Source: Polysphondylium violaceum (Eukaryota > Evosea > Eumycetozoa > Dictyosteliales > Dictyosteliaceae). From it: 44,179 nucleotides of DNA. The notes under the pieces are model-generated. The model saw only the letters and a list, made by a program, of their open reading frames with translations. It was not told the origin of the DNA and searched no databases. Position numbers and translations under genes: made by a program. Where the stretch lies: the NCBI GenBank assembly GCA_000277445.1, contig AJWJ01000154.1, positions 1 through 44,179 of the forward strand, in the 5' to 3' direction. The first letter of the stretch is position 1. Every line of letters starts with the position of its first letter. Of the stretch, positions 34,655 through 44,179 are shown piece by piece.

Positions 34655-36348
34655 ATGAAAAAATATTTTAGTTTTTTTTTCAAATTATTCCTACTTTTAA
34701 ATGTGATATGTTGTTGTTTGGGTAACTATATCCCTACACAGGATACTATTAATTCAATAAAGACTCTATTAGAAAAGACTCAGCTTATAGGAAATGAAAG
34801 TGTTTTTGTGCCAATGGGTTTTGCATTTTCAAAAAACCCTCCTCTGGATAAATCTACTAAATTTACAAATGATGCATGGTTAGCTATTAATGGTCAAGTT
34901 TTTGAAAAAGAAGAGGAATCAATTGAAATTGGCGACCCATCGTCTATAAAAATCCCTTTTATCATTCAAGTTAAAGAAAAATTAGAAATGGATAAATTGG
35001 ATACAGAGTCACGTCAAGAGTTGGATAATGTTGATGATAATGAATATGTAGATGATGATCCGGCAACTGATCCAGTTTCTATTATTTTTGAAGCTCTCAA
35101 TACATATCCTAAATTGAAATCAACTGATCAATTTTATTTGTATACTTTATTTTTACCATCTACCTCTTCCATTCAAAAAATTATTGATCAATCACAAGGC
35201 GATGCTATCAGTAAAGATAAGTATAGAAAGTTTACAAAAAAGGAAGATTTGGATGAAAAGTCTGTAGTTAAAAAGGATATTGAAAAAGGGGATAAAGGGT
35301 TTCCCAAATGCAAAACTCTTCATATCTTTTTCACCTTTCAATCAAAAAAAGACAAAGCCCATTACAGTGATCTTTTATTATTCAAAGATTCAGAAGAAGA
35401 GACGTCAGCATCTTATAGTATCAATGAGGAACAAAAAGTAGAAATTGCTAGATATAACAATCATACCTATTTTACTCTTAGAGATAATCCCAAAGCTGAA
35501 AAATCCACTGAAGAAATTGAGATACCTAGTTATCAGGATAGAGTTACATCATACTTTGTAGACAGTGACAAACAACTATTTTTTTCTTCAACTCCAAATG
35601 AGTTAAAAATGAGAGCAATTATCATTTTAGAAAGAATTTTATTCCCATTATTTAAAATTCTTTGTGAAGATGATTGGAGAGTAGAATGTTGGTATGTAGT
35701 ATAATTTTATATTTATTCTAATTATTCTATATTATATATTAATTTCAATATTAAATAAATTCAATTTTGGAATATAGGGACACAACCACAAGTCATCTAA
35801 CACAAACTTCAGTTATCAATATGGCTGAAAAAACCTTTCTAATGGATTGTATTAATGAAATCGCTGATGCTGATGAGTAATGTATCTTTTTAAAATATTT
35901 ATTTTAAATATTATTATTGTTTTTTTTATTTTTATGATTTAATATTAATTTATCTTTTATTATTTATTATTAAAGAGAAATACAAAATAAGTTTTATGCA
36001 ACTGGTCAATATAGAAATTTATTTGAAGCACAAAAATTTAAATTCAATTCACCTATTGCACCATTAACTAGAGATAGAGATATCATTATCGAGAAACCAA
36101 CAACCAAGGATTCGTTTGTTGAATCTAATCCATTAAGATTGGGTCAATATTATGACTTATTTTTAAAAAGAAATAACAAGCCTTGGTGTCATGGTAAACA
36201 AAATACTCTCTTATGTTTTGGTAGAATTGATCCTAAAAAGGTTAAAGATAGTCCAAACAAAGAAATCAAAGCTATAATTGATGATATTCGTTATGAAATT
36301 CTTAGATATAAGAAATCACGTTATATTAGCAAATCACATAGAAAATAG
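34655..36348 (+). CDS. Unrecognised secreted protein, 3 exons
   Basis: Exons 34655-35691, 35778-35876 and 35976-36348 join in phase to 502 residues. The N-terminus (MKKYFSFFFKLFLLLNVICC) is a strong signal peptide with cleavage likely near CCLG. The mature part is rich in Lys, Glu and Asp (EKEEESIEIGDPSS, KLDTESRQELDNVDDNEY) with a more ordered stretch in the middle (LKSTDQFYLYTLFLPSTSS) and a Lys-rich C-terminus (RYKKSRYISKSHRK). A few Cys (about residues 345-355 and near NKPWCHGK) could form disulfides. I recognise no family. It lies 227 bp downstream of MACPF gene B on the same strand, so a shared secretory role is possible but untested. A transposon begins 27 bp after its stop codon. Confidence 0.78.
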
Positions 36349-36374
36349 TGTGATTTATTATTTTATAATTAATT

Positions 36375-36404
36375 AGGTGAAAAGTGTGAGCAAGTGGTCA
36401 AAGT
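36375..36404 (+). repeat. Left terminal inverted repeat of the transposon
   Basis: Starts AGGTGAAAAGTGTGAGCAAG and runs 30 bp. It is the reverse complement of 38704-38733 except at two positions (22 and 26). Confidence 0.9.
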
Positions 36405-36517
36405 GTGTGAAAATTTGGTAAAAAAAAAAAATAAACTACAAAGATAATTTTGGAGAAATAAAATAAAAAATTCATACTTTTAGAATATTTATTGAGATTA
36501 TTTCTTGGAATACTTAC

Positions 36518-37143
36518 CTCGACCGCACTGAATTTCATTGGAATTGTTTTGTGTTTAATATCGGAGATCACCCAATCTTCCGGTAAAGGTATAGTGTAGG
36601 CAAGACTTTTTTCTTGACAGTGTTGTTTATTAATGTCCAAGATAACTTTGGCTTGGATAAGTGGATCTTTTGACAATAAGTAGTAGTCATTGGCAGTAAC
36701 GTTATCTTTAAAGATAAAATGTAGAATATTATGATATCCCCCAAAACAAGTTTAGTTTCACAGCTTTAATTTCAAACTGTGGGGTGAATAGAAAGATTAA
36801 TTGGTATAATTTGGAATATACTGTTTCACGTCTCTCATTTACCTCACAATGAACCTCAAAGGGTTTGGGAATTGGACTAGACAGCTTTTCATAATATGTA
36901 TTTTGGGTCTTCTGAGCCCATTAACATATTATTATTGTTGTCTGGACAGAAGGTGTGGGTGAATTGGGTTGAGGTTCATGATGATGATTATGATGTTGTT
37001 GTTGTTGTCTTTGTTGGCAATAATAATGATGTTGTTCTTGAATTTGTTGTTTTTCAGGTTCTTATTGTGATTGTAGAGGTTCTTGCCTTCTTTTGTCCAT
37101 CATACTCATCTTCTTCATCGATAAAATTTTCATTTTGATGCAT
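36518..37143 (-). pseudogene. Broken fragment of an unrelated gene inside the transposon
   Basis: On the minus strand, an ATG at 37143 opens MHQNENFIDEEDEYDGQKK. The reading then shifts frame across a Gln/His-rich stretch and resumes as YYEKLSSPIPKPFEVHCE. A 66-bp intron (36842-36777) leads to FEIKAVKLNL. A run of five G (36738-36742 as C on the plus strand) breaks the frame by one base before YHNILHFIFKDNVTANDYY. The fragment continues through SKDPLIQAKVILDIN and LAYTIPLPEDWVISDIKHK to a donor at 36517, after which the transposon end follows. The protein resembles no transposase and looks like a host gene piece. I do not recognise the family. With several frame changes and no 3' end it cannot make the full product. 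Whether it was captured by the element or belongs to its ancestral second gene is open. Confidence 0.6.
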
Positions 37144-37632
37144 TCTTTTTTTTCTAATCTTTCAATAAAAAATAAATATTAATCAAAACACTGATAAATG
37201 GATCGGGTGTGAATGAAAAACTATTATTCTTTTTTAGGATTTAAAAATTCATATAATAAACTCATTTTTAACTATATTTAAATTAAAGTGAATCCCCTTT
37301 TTATTTTGATATGGGGACAAGTATTAGTTTATAAACTATATCAAAAAACCCAAACATAATTCCAATTCATAATTTTAAAGGTAAAAAAATTTTCACATGA
37401 CAATGCAGATAACTATTGAAAAATAAGGTAAAAAGTATGTGTGGGAATAAACTACAAAAGATTTCCTCATTGAAATAAAAACTTGAAAAAACTTTACCAC
37501 ATTCGCAAGGATTGTTATTTTTTAAAAAAAAGTATTTTTGTATTATGCACAAAAAAGAAAAATTTTGAATGAATACATCTACTATAATTAATATATCATC
37601 AATATCAAAAATATATATATAGTTTTAAATAA

Positions 37633-38658
37633 ATGAAAGCTATACAAGAAAAAAAATTAAGAAAAATTGAAAAAACTATTTACCACCAACAAATGGTAAT
37701 GCAGTTGTCTCTAGGTATTAAACCAGAGACGATTGATCATTTATATTCATTAATAAACAATGAAGGTTTTAATAAAGACTATATCATTTGGGTAATTATT
37801 TTTTAAATATACATTTTTTTTTCAAATTAAACTTATATTAATATTTGACTCATCCTGCAGGTGTTTTTATATTTTCATACCTATATGCCAATAGGCCAAT
37901 TGGCCGTTATATGCGGAGTCTCATATCGTACCATGATATCACACATCAATGGGACAATATCTATTTTATATGAAAAAGTCAAATATTTAATTAACAATAT
38001 AGAGCCTAGTGTTGGAACCATTAATTATAATGGTGTCACTTTTTCAATGGCCGCCATAGATTCTATGTGTGTTTTGGTAAATAAACCTCAGGACGATGTA
38101 GTCCAGAAAACTTTATATTCCAAGAAACATGGAGACCACCTTTGGAAATTCGAATTTATTGTAGGTTTGGATGGAAAACTATTATATATCTCCCCTGCTT
38201 TCGAGGGATCTAGACACGACAAAGCTATTCAAGACATTACCAGATCAGCGCAAGTATTTCCGTATCCCATCTTTGGAGATAAAGGGTACAAAGGTGCCAC
38301 CAATATAGCATCACCCGTCAAAAAGAAATCTGACCATTTAACTCCAGACGAGAAACTTTATAATAATTTTATTTCTCCTCAAAGGGTGATAATTGATAAT
38401 TTTTTTAATTATATAAAAAGATTTAAGATTTTATCCACTCACTTCAGATCAAAGGACCAAAAAGAGAAATTGGAAAAAATAATATTTATTATCGCTTATG
38501 CGATTAATTTTCAACTCAACTTTAACAGCAATAATAATAATAATATTATTTATTTTAACCCCATCAGTACTCATAACAGAAACAAAAATAATAATAATAA
38601 TAATAATAATAATGATCATGATAATAATAACAGAAATGATGATGAGAATATTTTATAA
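37633..38658 (+). CDS. PIF/Harbinger-type DDE transposase, 2 exons
   Basis: Exon 37633-37791, a 69-bp intron (GTAATT to CTGCAG) and exon 37861-38658 join in phase to 318 residues. An N-terminal helical part contains the winged-helix-like GQLAVICGVSYRTMISHING. The DDE_Tnp_4 catalytic core follows: AAIDSMCV with the first Asp, FEGSRHDKAI, IFGDKGYKGA with the second Asp, and RVIIDNFFNYIKRFKIL where family members have Glu after the Val/Ile pair. Here that third acid is Asp. The C-terminus is an Asn-rich AAT-encoded tail. The enzyme would cut and rejoin the element's inverted repeats. Whether the Asp works in place of Glu is unknown. No Myb/SANT partner gene, usual in this superfamily, is seen intact within the element. 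Confidence 0.85.
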
Positions 38659-38703
38659 TTAAATAAACTATTAATTTTTGAAATCTTTTTTTTTTTTTCA
38701 AAA

Positions 38704-38733
38704 CTTAGACTACTTGCTCACACTTTTCACCTA
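38704..38733 (-). repeat. Right terminal inverted repeat of the transposon
   Basis: Ends CTTGCTCACACTTTTCACCT on the plus strand and mirrors the left repeat over 30 bp with two mismatches. Confidence 0.9.
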
Positions 38734-39057
38734 ATTAAATAAAAATTAATTATCCCCAAGTTCTACTTGATTATGATTTTGCAGCCATGTGTTGTAAATT
38801 TTAAAATTGGTAACAAGTGAAACGAGTGAGTGGCGATTACACTTTGAAGTGGGACATGGATTTGAAAGAAAGACTCTTCCATTCACTTTAAATAGTTTTC
38901 CAATTTATACTGCCTAGCAAGCTAAAATCTTTGTAGATTATCCGAATTGGGTGTAATGTTATATTATTATTGGGGTGGATTTGAAACTCAAGATCAATAC
39001 ATAGATGTAATGGAGATGCGGTCACTATCGTCGGAACTGTTGTTTATAAAAAATTGA
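38734..39057 (+). pseudogene. Decayed coding sequence next to the transposon
   Basis: Two protein-like stretches in different frames lie just right of the inverted repeat. Frame one (38816-38953) reads SEWRLHFEVGHGFERKTLPF, continues through NSFPIYTA, meets a TAG at 38915 and resumes QAKIFVDYPNWV before a second stop. Frame two (38971-39057) reads WGGFETQDQYIDVMEMRSLS and ends at a TGA. No splice pair joins them cleanly. The composition is far more protein-like than the spacer around it, so I call it the remnant of a host gene of unknown family. From 39058 to 39251 only AT-rich spacer is seen. Confidence 0.4.
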
Positions 39058-39251
39058 GGGTTTAATTTGTAATAATAATCAAATCGAGATTTCAGATATT
39101 TTGCAAAAAAGTATAATATTATGTTTATTTTATTCATATGTGTTTGATTTATTTGATTGGTAGAGTAGGGGTCTGTTTGTACTATGTATGTTGTAATTAG
39201 CATTTATGTTTTTGGTGTGGGTTTTTCAATTTTTTTTTTACAAGAAAAAGA

Positions 39252-40809
39252 TTACATTGGAATATAACCTTTGGAGGTTAAATATTTTGTTGCTTCATCT
39301 AATAAATCAACGTCTAATTTATCAATGGCAGATATATGTACGATGGCTTCATCTACTTGAGGAGTGGAGAAACCAAATAAAACTAGAGTACTCTTTACCT
39401 CTATGATACTTTCATCTTTTCTCGATAAAAACTTGCCAGACAAGAAAAGAGATTCACCTTCTTTGGTCATAATACGATCCCAAATGATATTTTTTTCTCT
39501 TTCGTAACCTAAATCAGATACTAAAATATGAAGGAATCCATCGTGTTTGGTCATTGTAGCAAAATGATTATTTCTAAAAAATACACACAACTCATCTTCT
39601 TTAAGATTTTGTTGAATTAAACTTAGTCCATAATCTGTTAATTGGTTACTATTTGCAAAATCTTTAACTATTGTTAAATAATAATAAAATATAATATTCG
39701 TTAATATATATGTTATAGAGATATATAAAACAGTAATAATAGAGAATACAAACTTTCTTGTTCCAATTCTTTTGGAGAATCTGGAAAACTTTGATCAAAA
39801 GTAACAATTTTTGGAGTCAGATCATTATAATTTTGATTTCCAATAGCTTTAAATAGCTCTTTTTTCTCTGGATCTACAATCCAGCCATGAACCAATTTGA
39901 TGTGTAGGTAATCAAAGATTTGACATGGAGCTGTTTTATCAAATCCAAATATACTATTAAAAAGAATATTTACAATTAATCCTGATTCCAATGTTGGTAA
40001 AACATTTTTATCATAATCTTCTAAAATTGCTAAAACATCTGGATCCTATATTATAGTAGTAATTGTACTATTATTAATATGTGTATGCGTTATATTAGAT
40101 GTATCTGATAGATATAGATATATATACATTTTTATAAATTGTTTTAGCATGTTTCATAATTAAATCACCCATTTTTTTAATTGTCACAGACTGAGTATCT
40201 GGGTCTAAAGATACTTTTCTTTGTAATAACAAAACATTGGCAATTGAAATCAATGGACATGGGCCATTTTCATTTTGAAGAATAATAGAAACTTCATTAT
40301 TTAAATAATTGATTCTTTTCACTCTATATTTATTTTCTATAACCTCCTATATTGTTTAATGTGATGATTGATGTGTGATGGTGACTACTATTAATAATCT
40401 AATGTGATAGAGTGATAGGTGTATATTTATATATATACATACTAATGGGAAATCATCAATGAGTTGAATTTGAAGTTTAAATACAAGATCTTCATAATCT
40501 TTACCGTTATCCCAATATGAAGCACCGGGATCACCGTCTACATGAAACCATAAATTACCATCCCTAACACCAATAACTGTTTATCATTATATTTAAATAT
40601 AATTAGATGATGAAATAGATATAAACACAATAACAACACTCTACAAACTACTAATACTCACCCGACGCTAATCCTTTTGGTGTTTGAACTCTACATCCAT
40701 GAAAGAAACCAAATTTCTGACAAGTATCACCTGCAATATCAAACTCTAATGTACTTCCATTATAAGCTTTATACAAGAATGATTCTTTGGGTGGAACTTT
40801 ACTAGTCAT
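39252..40809 (-). CDS. MINDY (FAM63)-family deubiquitinase with an extra N-terminal domain, 5 exons
   Basis: Exons 40809-40662, 40576-40443, 40346-40128, 40045-39754 and 39667-39252 join in phase to 402 residues. The MINDY core starts with ILQNENGPCPLISIANVLLL, which carries the oxyanion Gln and catalytic Cys. It continues through LESGLIVNILFNSIFGF and FDYLHIKLVHGWIVDP to CVFFRNNHFATMTKHDGFLH, which carries the catalytic His of the family. MINDY enzymes trim Lys48-linked ubiquitin chains. Before it, residues about 10-90 form a separate unit (FDIAGDTCQKFGFFHGCRVQ, then VIGVRDGNLWFHVDGDPGAS) not part of human MINDY-1/2. It resembles a small domain I recall from other protist proteins; its function is unknown. 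No transmembrane or CAAX sequence is present. Confidence 0.9.
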
Positions 40810-41317
40810 AATCAAAGTATATCAGTGTTGTGTATTTATATATAAACAAATATATATGATGGTGTGTATGTGTGTGGGGTAAGAAAAGAGATGAATAGTA
40901 GTAACTAATTGATTGTGGTGGTGGGTAATGTATTTTATAAAATAAACAAAAGAACACAACACACAAATTATTAGTCTATGCAATATTAATGATCTCTTTT
41001 AAATATAGAACCTTGTGGTAACAAATACAATGCAGTAATAATAATAATAAATAAATTGACTTCAACGGTGAGAATTTTTTTTGAATTTTTATTTTACCAA
41101 TAATTAAATTAATTTATTTATTTTATTTATTTTTTTTTATTTTTTTTTCTGAAAATGATGACTCTTTGGGATAATTTCGAAGTAGTGAGTGAGTCTGCTC
41201 CTCTTATGATTATTATGAGATAAATAATAGAATAAATAAATAAATAAAGATGTTAAACACTATTTGTCTTTTAATAAATATATTTATATGATTATTATTA
41301 TTATTATTATTATTGTA
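40810..41317. other. Intergenic spacer
   Basis: A 508-bp AT-rich spacer between two minus-strand genes: the promoter of the deubiquitinase gene and the 3' end of the MOSC gene. It contains (ATT)n at 41289-41314 and AATA-type repeats near 41225-41250; no exon is supported. Confidence 0.5.
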
Positions 41318-42382
41318 TTATAACTTTTTAATGGTATCGCCGATGGAAATGGTACGGCCATCTTGTTCGTGAATGCATACAATGCCAAACACTGGTTGAC
41401 CATTGATGTTCTTGAATTGTCTCAATGTTCTAATTGGCTCGTTGTCACCATAGATGTCGATTACACCTTTGTTGGGATCAACGGTTGTGAGCTTACAACG
41501 TGGGGTGTGTTCAACTCTTTTAAAGGTGGTTCCTGAGATATCAAATGTACTCCATGAGTCTTCTTCGTCGGCAAATGCGTTTTCGACAAGAACGTTGGGT
41601 CTAAAGGTTTGTACGGTGAGATCTGCTTCTTGCTTTTCGTGTTTTTGGTGTCGGGTGGCACGGATAAGAGAGTTGAGTCGTGCGATAGAGGCCTCGGACA
41701 AGATGTGAATGTGGGCACCGTCACAAAACGATGTTTGGAGCTTGTCTTTGTCCTGCTCAGACTGGTCTTGGTAGTTGAGGGCTTCGAAGAACTGCTTTTC
41801 AATTCTACGCTTATAACCTTCTCCAATGGTCACCATTTTGATGTCCTTTCCAAAATACTCACTAAACCATTTATTGGCCTCTTCGCCGCAATCGATGGCA
41901 GTGGTGGTGTCTTTCCAAATGACGACATCGACCTGTTGTCCACCGAGCTGGGCGGGGTCAAGGGGCACACGCAACTCTCTGTCCATACCAGGTGCTGTGA
42001 CAATCAATTCCTTGCCATCCTGTGAGAATTGTGGCTCGATGTGTGCCATGTTTGGATACACCCTTTGAGTGATGAATCTGTTGTTGTGAGTCAACAAGAA
42101 TCTTCTGTCATTGACAACACCATATTGGTCCAATGCAATTTTGTCCACCTGTACACCCTTGCATGACTTGATTGGGTAGACAAAAAGACTCTTTACACGA
42201 ATCTCGCCTTTTCTTTGAGACTCGTCAAAGTTTGATGGGATTGTATAGGGAACAATGGTGTCGGCGGCTTTGTTGATTAAATAGTGATAATAGAAATAAT
42301 AGGATGCCATAGCAACGGCACCTGCACTTGCAAGTGCTTTGAATCCAATATTTGATTCAATCCATTTACCAAATGTAGACAT
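41318..42382 (-). CDS. mARC-type MOSC-domain molybdenum-cofactor protein
   Basis: Single exon, 354 residues from the ATG at 42382. A short N-terminus leads to a membrane segment (FKALASAGAVAMASYYFYYH, about 14-33), as in the mitochondrial amidoxime-reducing components anchored in the outer membrane. The MOSC N-terminal beta-barrel follows (VKSLFVYPIKSCKGVQVDKI, about 61-80; GVVNDRRFLL). The MOSC domain contains FRPNVLVENA and the hallmark HTPRCKLTTVDP, whose Cys would ligate molybdenum. mARC enzymes reduce N-hydroxylated compounds with electrons from cytochrome b5 and its reductase. Codon use is more G/C-rich in the middle than at the ends. Distance to the next gene upstream is only about 90 bp. 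Confidence 0.88.
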   Translation of the reverse strand: MSTFGKWIESNIGFKALASAGAVAMASYYFYYHYLINKAADTIVPYTIPSNFDESQRKGEIRVKSLFVYPIKSCKGVQVDKIALDQYGVVNDRRFLLTHNNRFITQRVYPNMAHIEPQFSQDGKELIVTAPGMDRELRVPLDPAQLGGQQVDVVIWKDTTTAIDCGEEANKWFSEYFGKDIKMVTIGEGYKRRIEKQFFEALNYQDQSEQDKDKLQTSFCDGAHIHILSEASIARLNSLIRATRHQKHEKQEADLTVQTFRPNVLVENAFADEEDSWSTFDISGTTFKRVEHTPRCKLTTVDPNKGVIDIYGDNEPIRTLRQFKNINGQPVFGIVCIHEQDGRTISIGDTIKKL

Positions 42383-42473
42383 TTTATAATATATATTGAG
42401 TGTTGAGCACCACGAAAAAATCAAAAAAAAAAATCAAAGGCCCTGAGATATTTTTTTTTATTTAAAAGATTTA

Positions 42474-43982
42474 TTAATTGTGGGAGTGATGGTGATTAGA
42501 AAGGTCCATAAATTGACCATCTTGAATAAATGTACGAACTGTTCTCGGTATTTTTGAAAAAGGTAAATCATAGAGACTTTTCAATACTACAACTGATGGG
42601 GGAATTGCATCCTCTGAATAATATCTTGTAACACCCATAATTGATAATTTCGTGACAGAGTCGGGAATCTCTCCTTTTTTCCATGTTTTACCAATAACTT
42701 TTTCTAGAATAAGGGTGGTAATTGATTTTGGCAAAAGATCTGTTAAATCTATTTCCTGATTCAGGAGACTAAGTCTGAGATGGGTCACAGAGGTTGGAAT
42801 TAAACCAGGAGATAATTTACCACATTCCAAATCCAATCTAGTAACAGAGTTTGGAATAGAACCAAGAGGTGGTTGATAAACATGTAAAACGAGGTCTTTG
42901 ATAGTGGATGGTATTGGATTTTCCTCCAAATCAGCCATACGCCTGATACGCATCTTTGTTGTTGTTGACAAAGATATGGGAATAGGGTTGGTTAGTGATG
43001 GTGCATGGAAAAAGGTTACTGTGCTTGGGATAACTCCACTCGCTAGTTTAGTTGGGTTGAAAAATATTAAAATCAAACTGGTTAGACCATTGGGCAAAAC
43101 AAATGGTTCAATGGTACTATTGAATGCGCTCAAATAGAGCTTTTTAAGGCCTTGTGGGAAAATATTTTTCTCGACCAAAGGTTTGTTAAAGCAATAAAAC
43201 TTGATTTTGAGTAAAGATGAGGGCAAGGAGCCTGGTACAAGTGAAAAATCGTCTCTACTGATACGTAAAGACTTGAGATTATTTGGAAGCCATAAAGGAG
43301 GGAAATCTCCACATGATTCGCATTTTAAAGTCTCCAAAGCCACAGGCAATCTACTTCCATCGACTGTTGAAATAACACCTGCAATCAAACGTCTGAGAGT
43401 CTCCGGCAACAACCCTTTTACCAATTTAACTTGAGTTTTATAAATATCAAGGGTCTCTAAACAATGAGGTAGCGCATTTACTTCAATCCCACCATCGATA
43501 GCAAATAATTTAAAGAATTTTAACTTGCTCATACTATACAATTCTAGATCTCTAGATATCGAATTTGGTTTGGATAATTCTAAATCGGTGAGTGAATGAT
43601 GGTATCTCTTTACAAACAATTTGATTACTTGAGTATATTCAATGTCGGTTAAATAGACATTGGAAAGATATAGTTTTCTCAATGACGCAAATACTGGATA
43701 CACATCGGAAATTGTTGTATTATTGTGAACAATTATTAAATCAGATATCAACCTTAATTGATCAGATTGCAGTTGCCCAAATTGAACAAAACTATCTTTA
43801 TCCAATCGATATTTAATATCTATATACTTGCAAGCTCTTTTTAAAAAACTTTGATTTTGAATTAAATATTGTGTTGAAACGCCAATCGTGACATTTTCAA
43901 ATAATTGTGTTAATATATTGTCTTGAAGATATTTATCGTTCCATATTTTGAAAAACAATGTATTTAATGTTGTTGTAGTCAT
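42474..43982 (-). CDS. FNIP-repeat leucine-rich protein
   Basis: Single exon, 502 residues from the ATG at 43982. The N-terminal 90 residues (TLFFKIWNDKYLQDNILTQL) resemble the F-box-like lead found in many dictyostelid FNIP proteins. The rest is a tandem array of roughly 22-residue repeats of the form IP-x-S/T-V/L-T-x-L-x-L: LPETLRRLIAG, LPNNLKSLRIS, LPSSLLKIKF, LPNGLTSLIL, IPSTVTFFHA, IPTSVTHLRLSL, IPDSVTKLSIMG. This is the FNIP/IP22 leucine-rich repeat, greatly expanded in dictyostelids and thought to bind proteins. It may be a substrate receptor for a ubiquitin ligase if the N-terminus is an F-box; that is inference. The C-terminus ends in His/Asn. Confidence 0.88.
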   Translation of the reverse strand: MTTTTLNTLFFKIWNDKYLQDNILTQLFENVTIGVSTQYLIQNQSFLKRACKYIDIKYRLDKDSFVQFGQLQSDQLRLISDLIIVHNNTTISDVYPVFASLRKLYLSNVYLTDIEYTQVIKLFVKRYHHSLTDLELSKPNSISRDLELYSMSKLKFFKLFAIDGGIEVNALPHCLETLDIYKTQVKLVKGLLPETLRRLIAGVISTVDGSRLPVALETLKCESCGDFPPLWLPNNLKSLRISRDDFSLVPGSLPSSLLKIKFYCFNKPLVEKNIFPQGLKKLYLSAFNSTIEPFVLPNGLTSLILIFFNPTKLASGVIPSTVTFFHAPSLTNPIPISLSTTTKMRIRRMADLEENPIPSTIKDLVLHVYQPPLGSIPNSVTRLDLECGKLSPGLIPTSVTHLRLSLLNQEIDLTDLLPKSITTLILEKVIGKTWKKGEIPDSVTKLSIMGVTRYYSEDAIPPSVVVLKSLYDLPFSKIPRTVRTFIQDGQFMDLSNHHHSHN

Positions 43983-44179
43983 GGCCAAATGATGTATGTT
44001 ATTGTTATTTCATATACACTCAACCTCATAAAAAATAAAGTAAACATTCTTGAAAATTTTTGATTTCTTCAAACTCAAAAAAAAGAAAAAAAAAAAAATA
44101 TTATATAATATTATGAATACATAAAGAATCAAAAAATATTCTTTTATTTGATTGAAAAAAAAAGAGATTTATACCAATC
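43983..44179. other. Spacer at window end
   Basis: AT-rich sequence with A tracts (44078-44098). It is the upstream region of the FNIP gene; no coding exon is visible before the window stops. Confidence 0.5.

Larger units (their letters stand above)
36375..38733. mobile_element. PIF/Harbinger-like DNA transposon, about 2.36 kb
   Basis: The element is bounded by 30-bp terminal inverted repeats matching at 28 of 30 positions and carries a two-exon DDE_Tnp_4-type transposase on the plus strand. The flanks read TAATTA on both sides of GGTG...CACC; because TAATTA is its own complement, the target duplication cannot be fixed (TAATTA, AATT or a 3-bp AAT further out all fit). Near-identical ends and an open transposase frame suggest recent movement. 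The left part holds a broken gene fragment on the minus strand. Between 37144 and 37632 I see only AT-rich sequence. Confidence 0.82.

Noticed and set aside
41461-42068. Several long open frames antisense to and out of frame with the MOSC gene
   Set aside because: They are overlap frames caused by the G/C-rich codons of the MOSC gene and show no family features.

Overview
The window is nuclear DNA of a social amoeba (dictyostelid, Amoebozoa). The signs are AT-rich spacers full of A/T homopolymers; genes split by short introns with GTAAGT or GTATGT donors and T-rich AG acceptors; long Asn, Gln, Ser and Thr runs from AAT/CAA/ACA repeats inside coding exons; and families typical of dictyostelids (FNIP repeats, Rac-type GTPases, secreted multidomain proteins with TIG, beta-helix, PA14 and MACPF modules). 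The species cannot be fixed from sequence alone.

Layout. 1-4.6 kb: a three-exon gene for the tRNA-splicing endonuclease subunit Sen15 (minus) and a small Gln/Thr-rich unknown (minus). 4.6-11 kb: a TPR-MYND-SET protein (plus), an atypical Rac GTPase (minus) and an eight-exon secreted aspartic protease (plus). 12-17.4 kb: a 1,175-residue low-complexity protein (plus) and a five-exon MGRN1-type RING ubiquitin ligase (minus). 19-22.9 kb: an mpaB-type oxygenase (plus), an EAPP homologue (plus), a SpoU/TrmH RNA 2'-O-methyltransferase (minus) and a 32-residue peptide gene with one intron (plus). 22.9-36.3 kb: two very large secreted MACPF proteins transcribed head-to-head from a 618-bp spacer, followed by an unrecognised secreted protein. 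36.4-38.7 kb: a PIF/Harbinger-like DNA transposon with 30-bp terminal inverted repeats, a split DDE transposase gene and, on the opposite strand, a broken piece of an unrelated gene; decayed coding sequence lies just beyond its right end. 39.2-44 kb: three minus-strand genes, namely a MINDY deubiquitinase with an extra N-terminal domain, a mARC-type MOSC protein and an FNIP-repeat protein.

Most genes are independent housekeeping or signalling loci. The part that looks like a functional unit is 22.9-36.3 kb: two divergent MACPF genes sharing the order beta-helix, Cys-rich, PA14, Cys-rich, MACPF, one of them with a TIG-bearing, adhesion-receptor-like N-terminal extension. All gene models were built by hand from frame continuity and splice signals; intron phases were checked arithmetically for every multi-exon gene.
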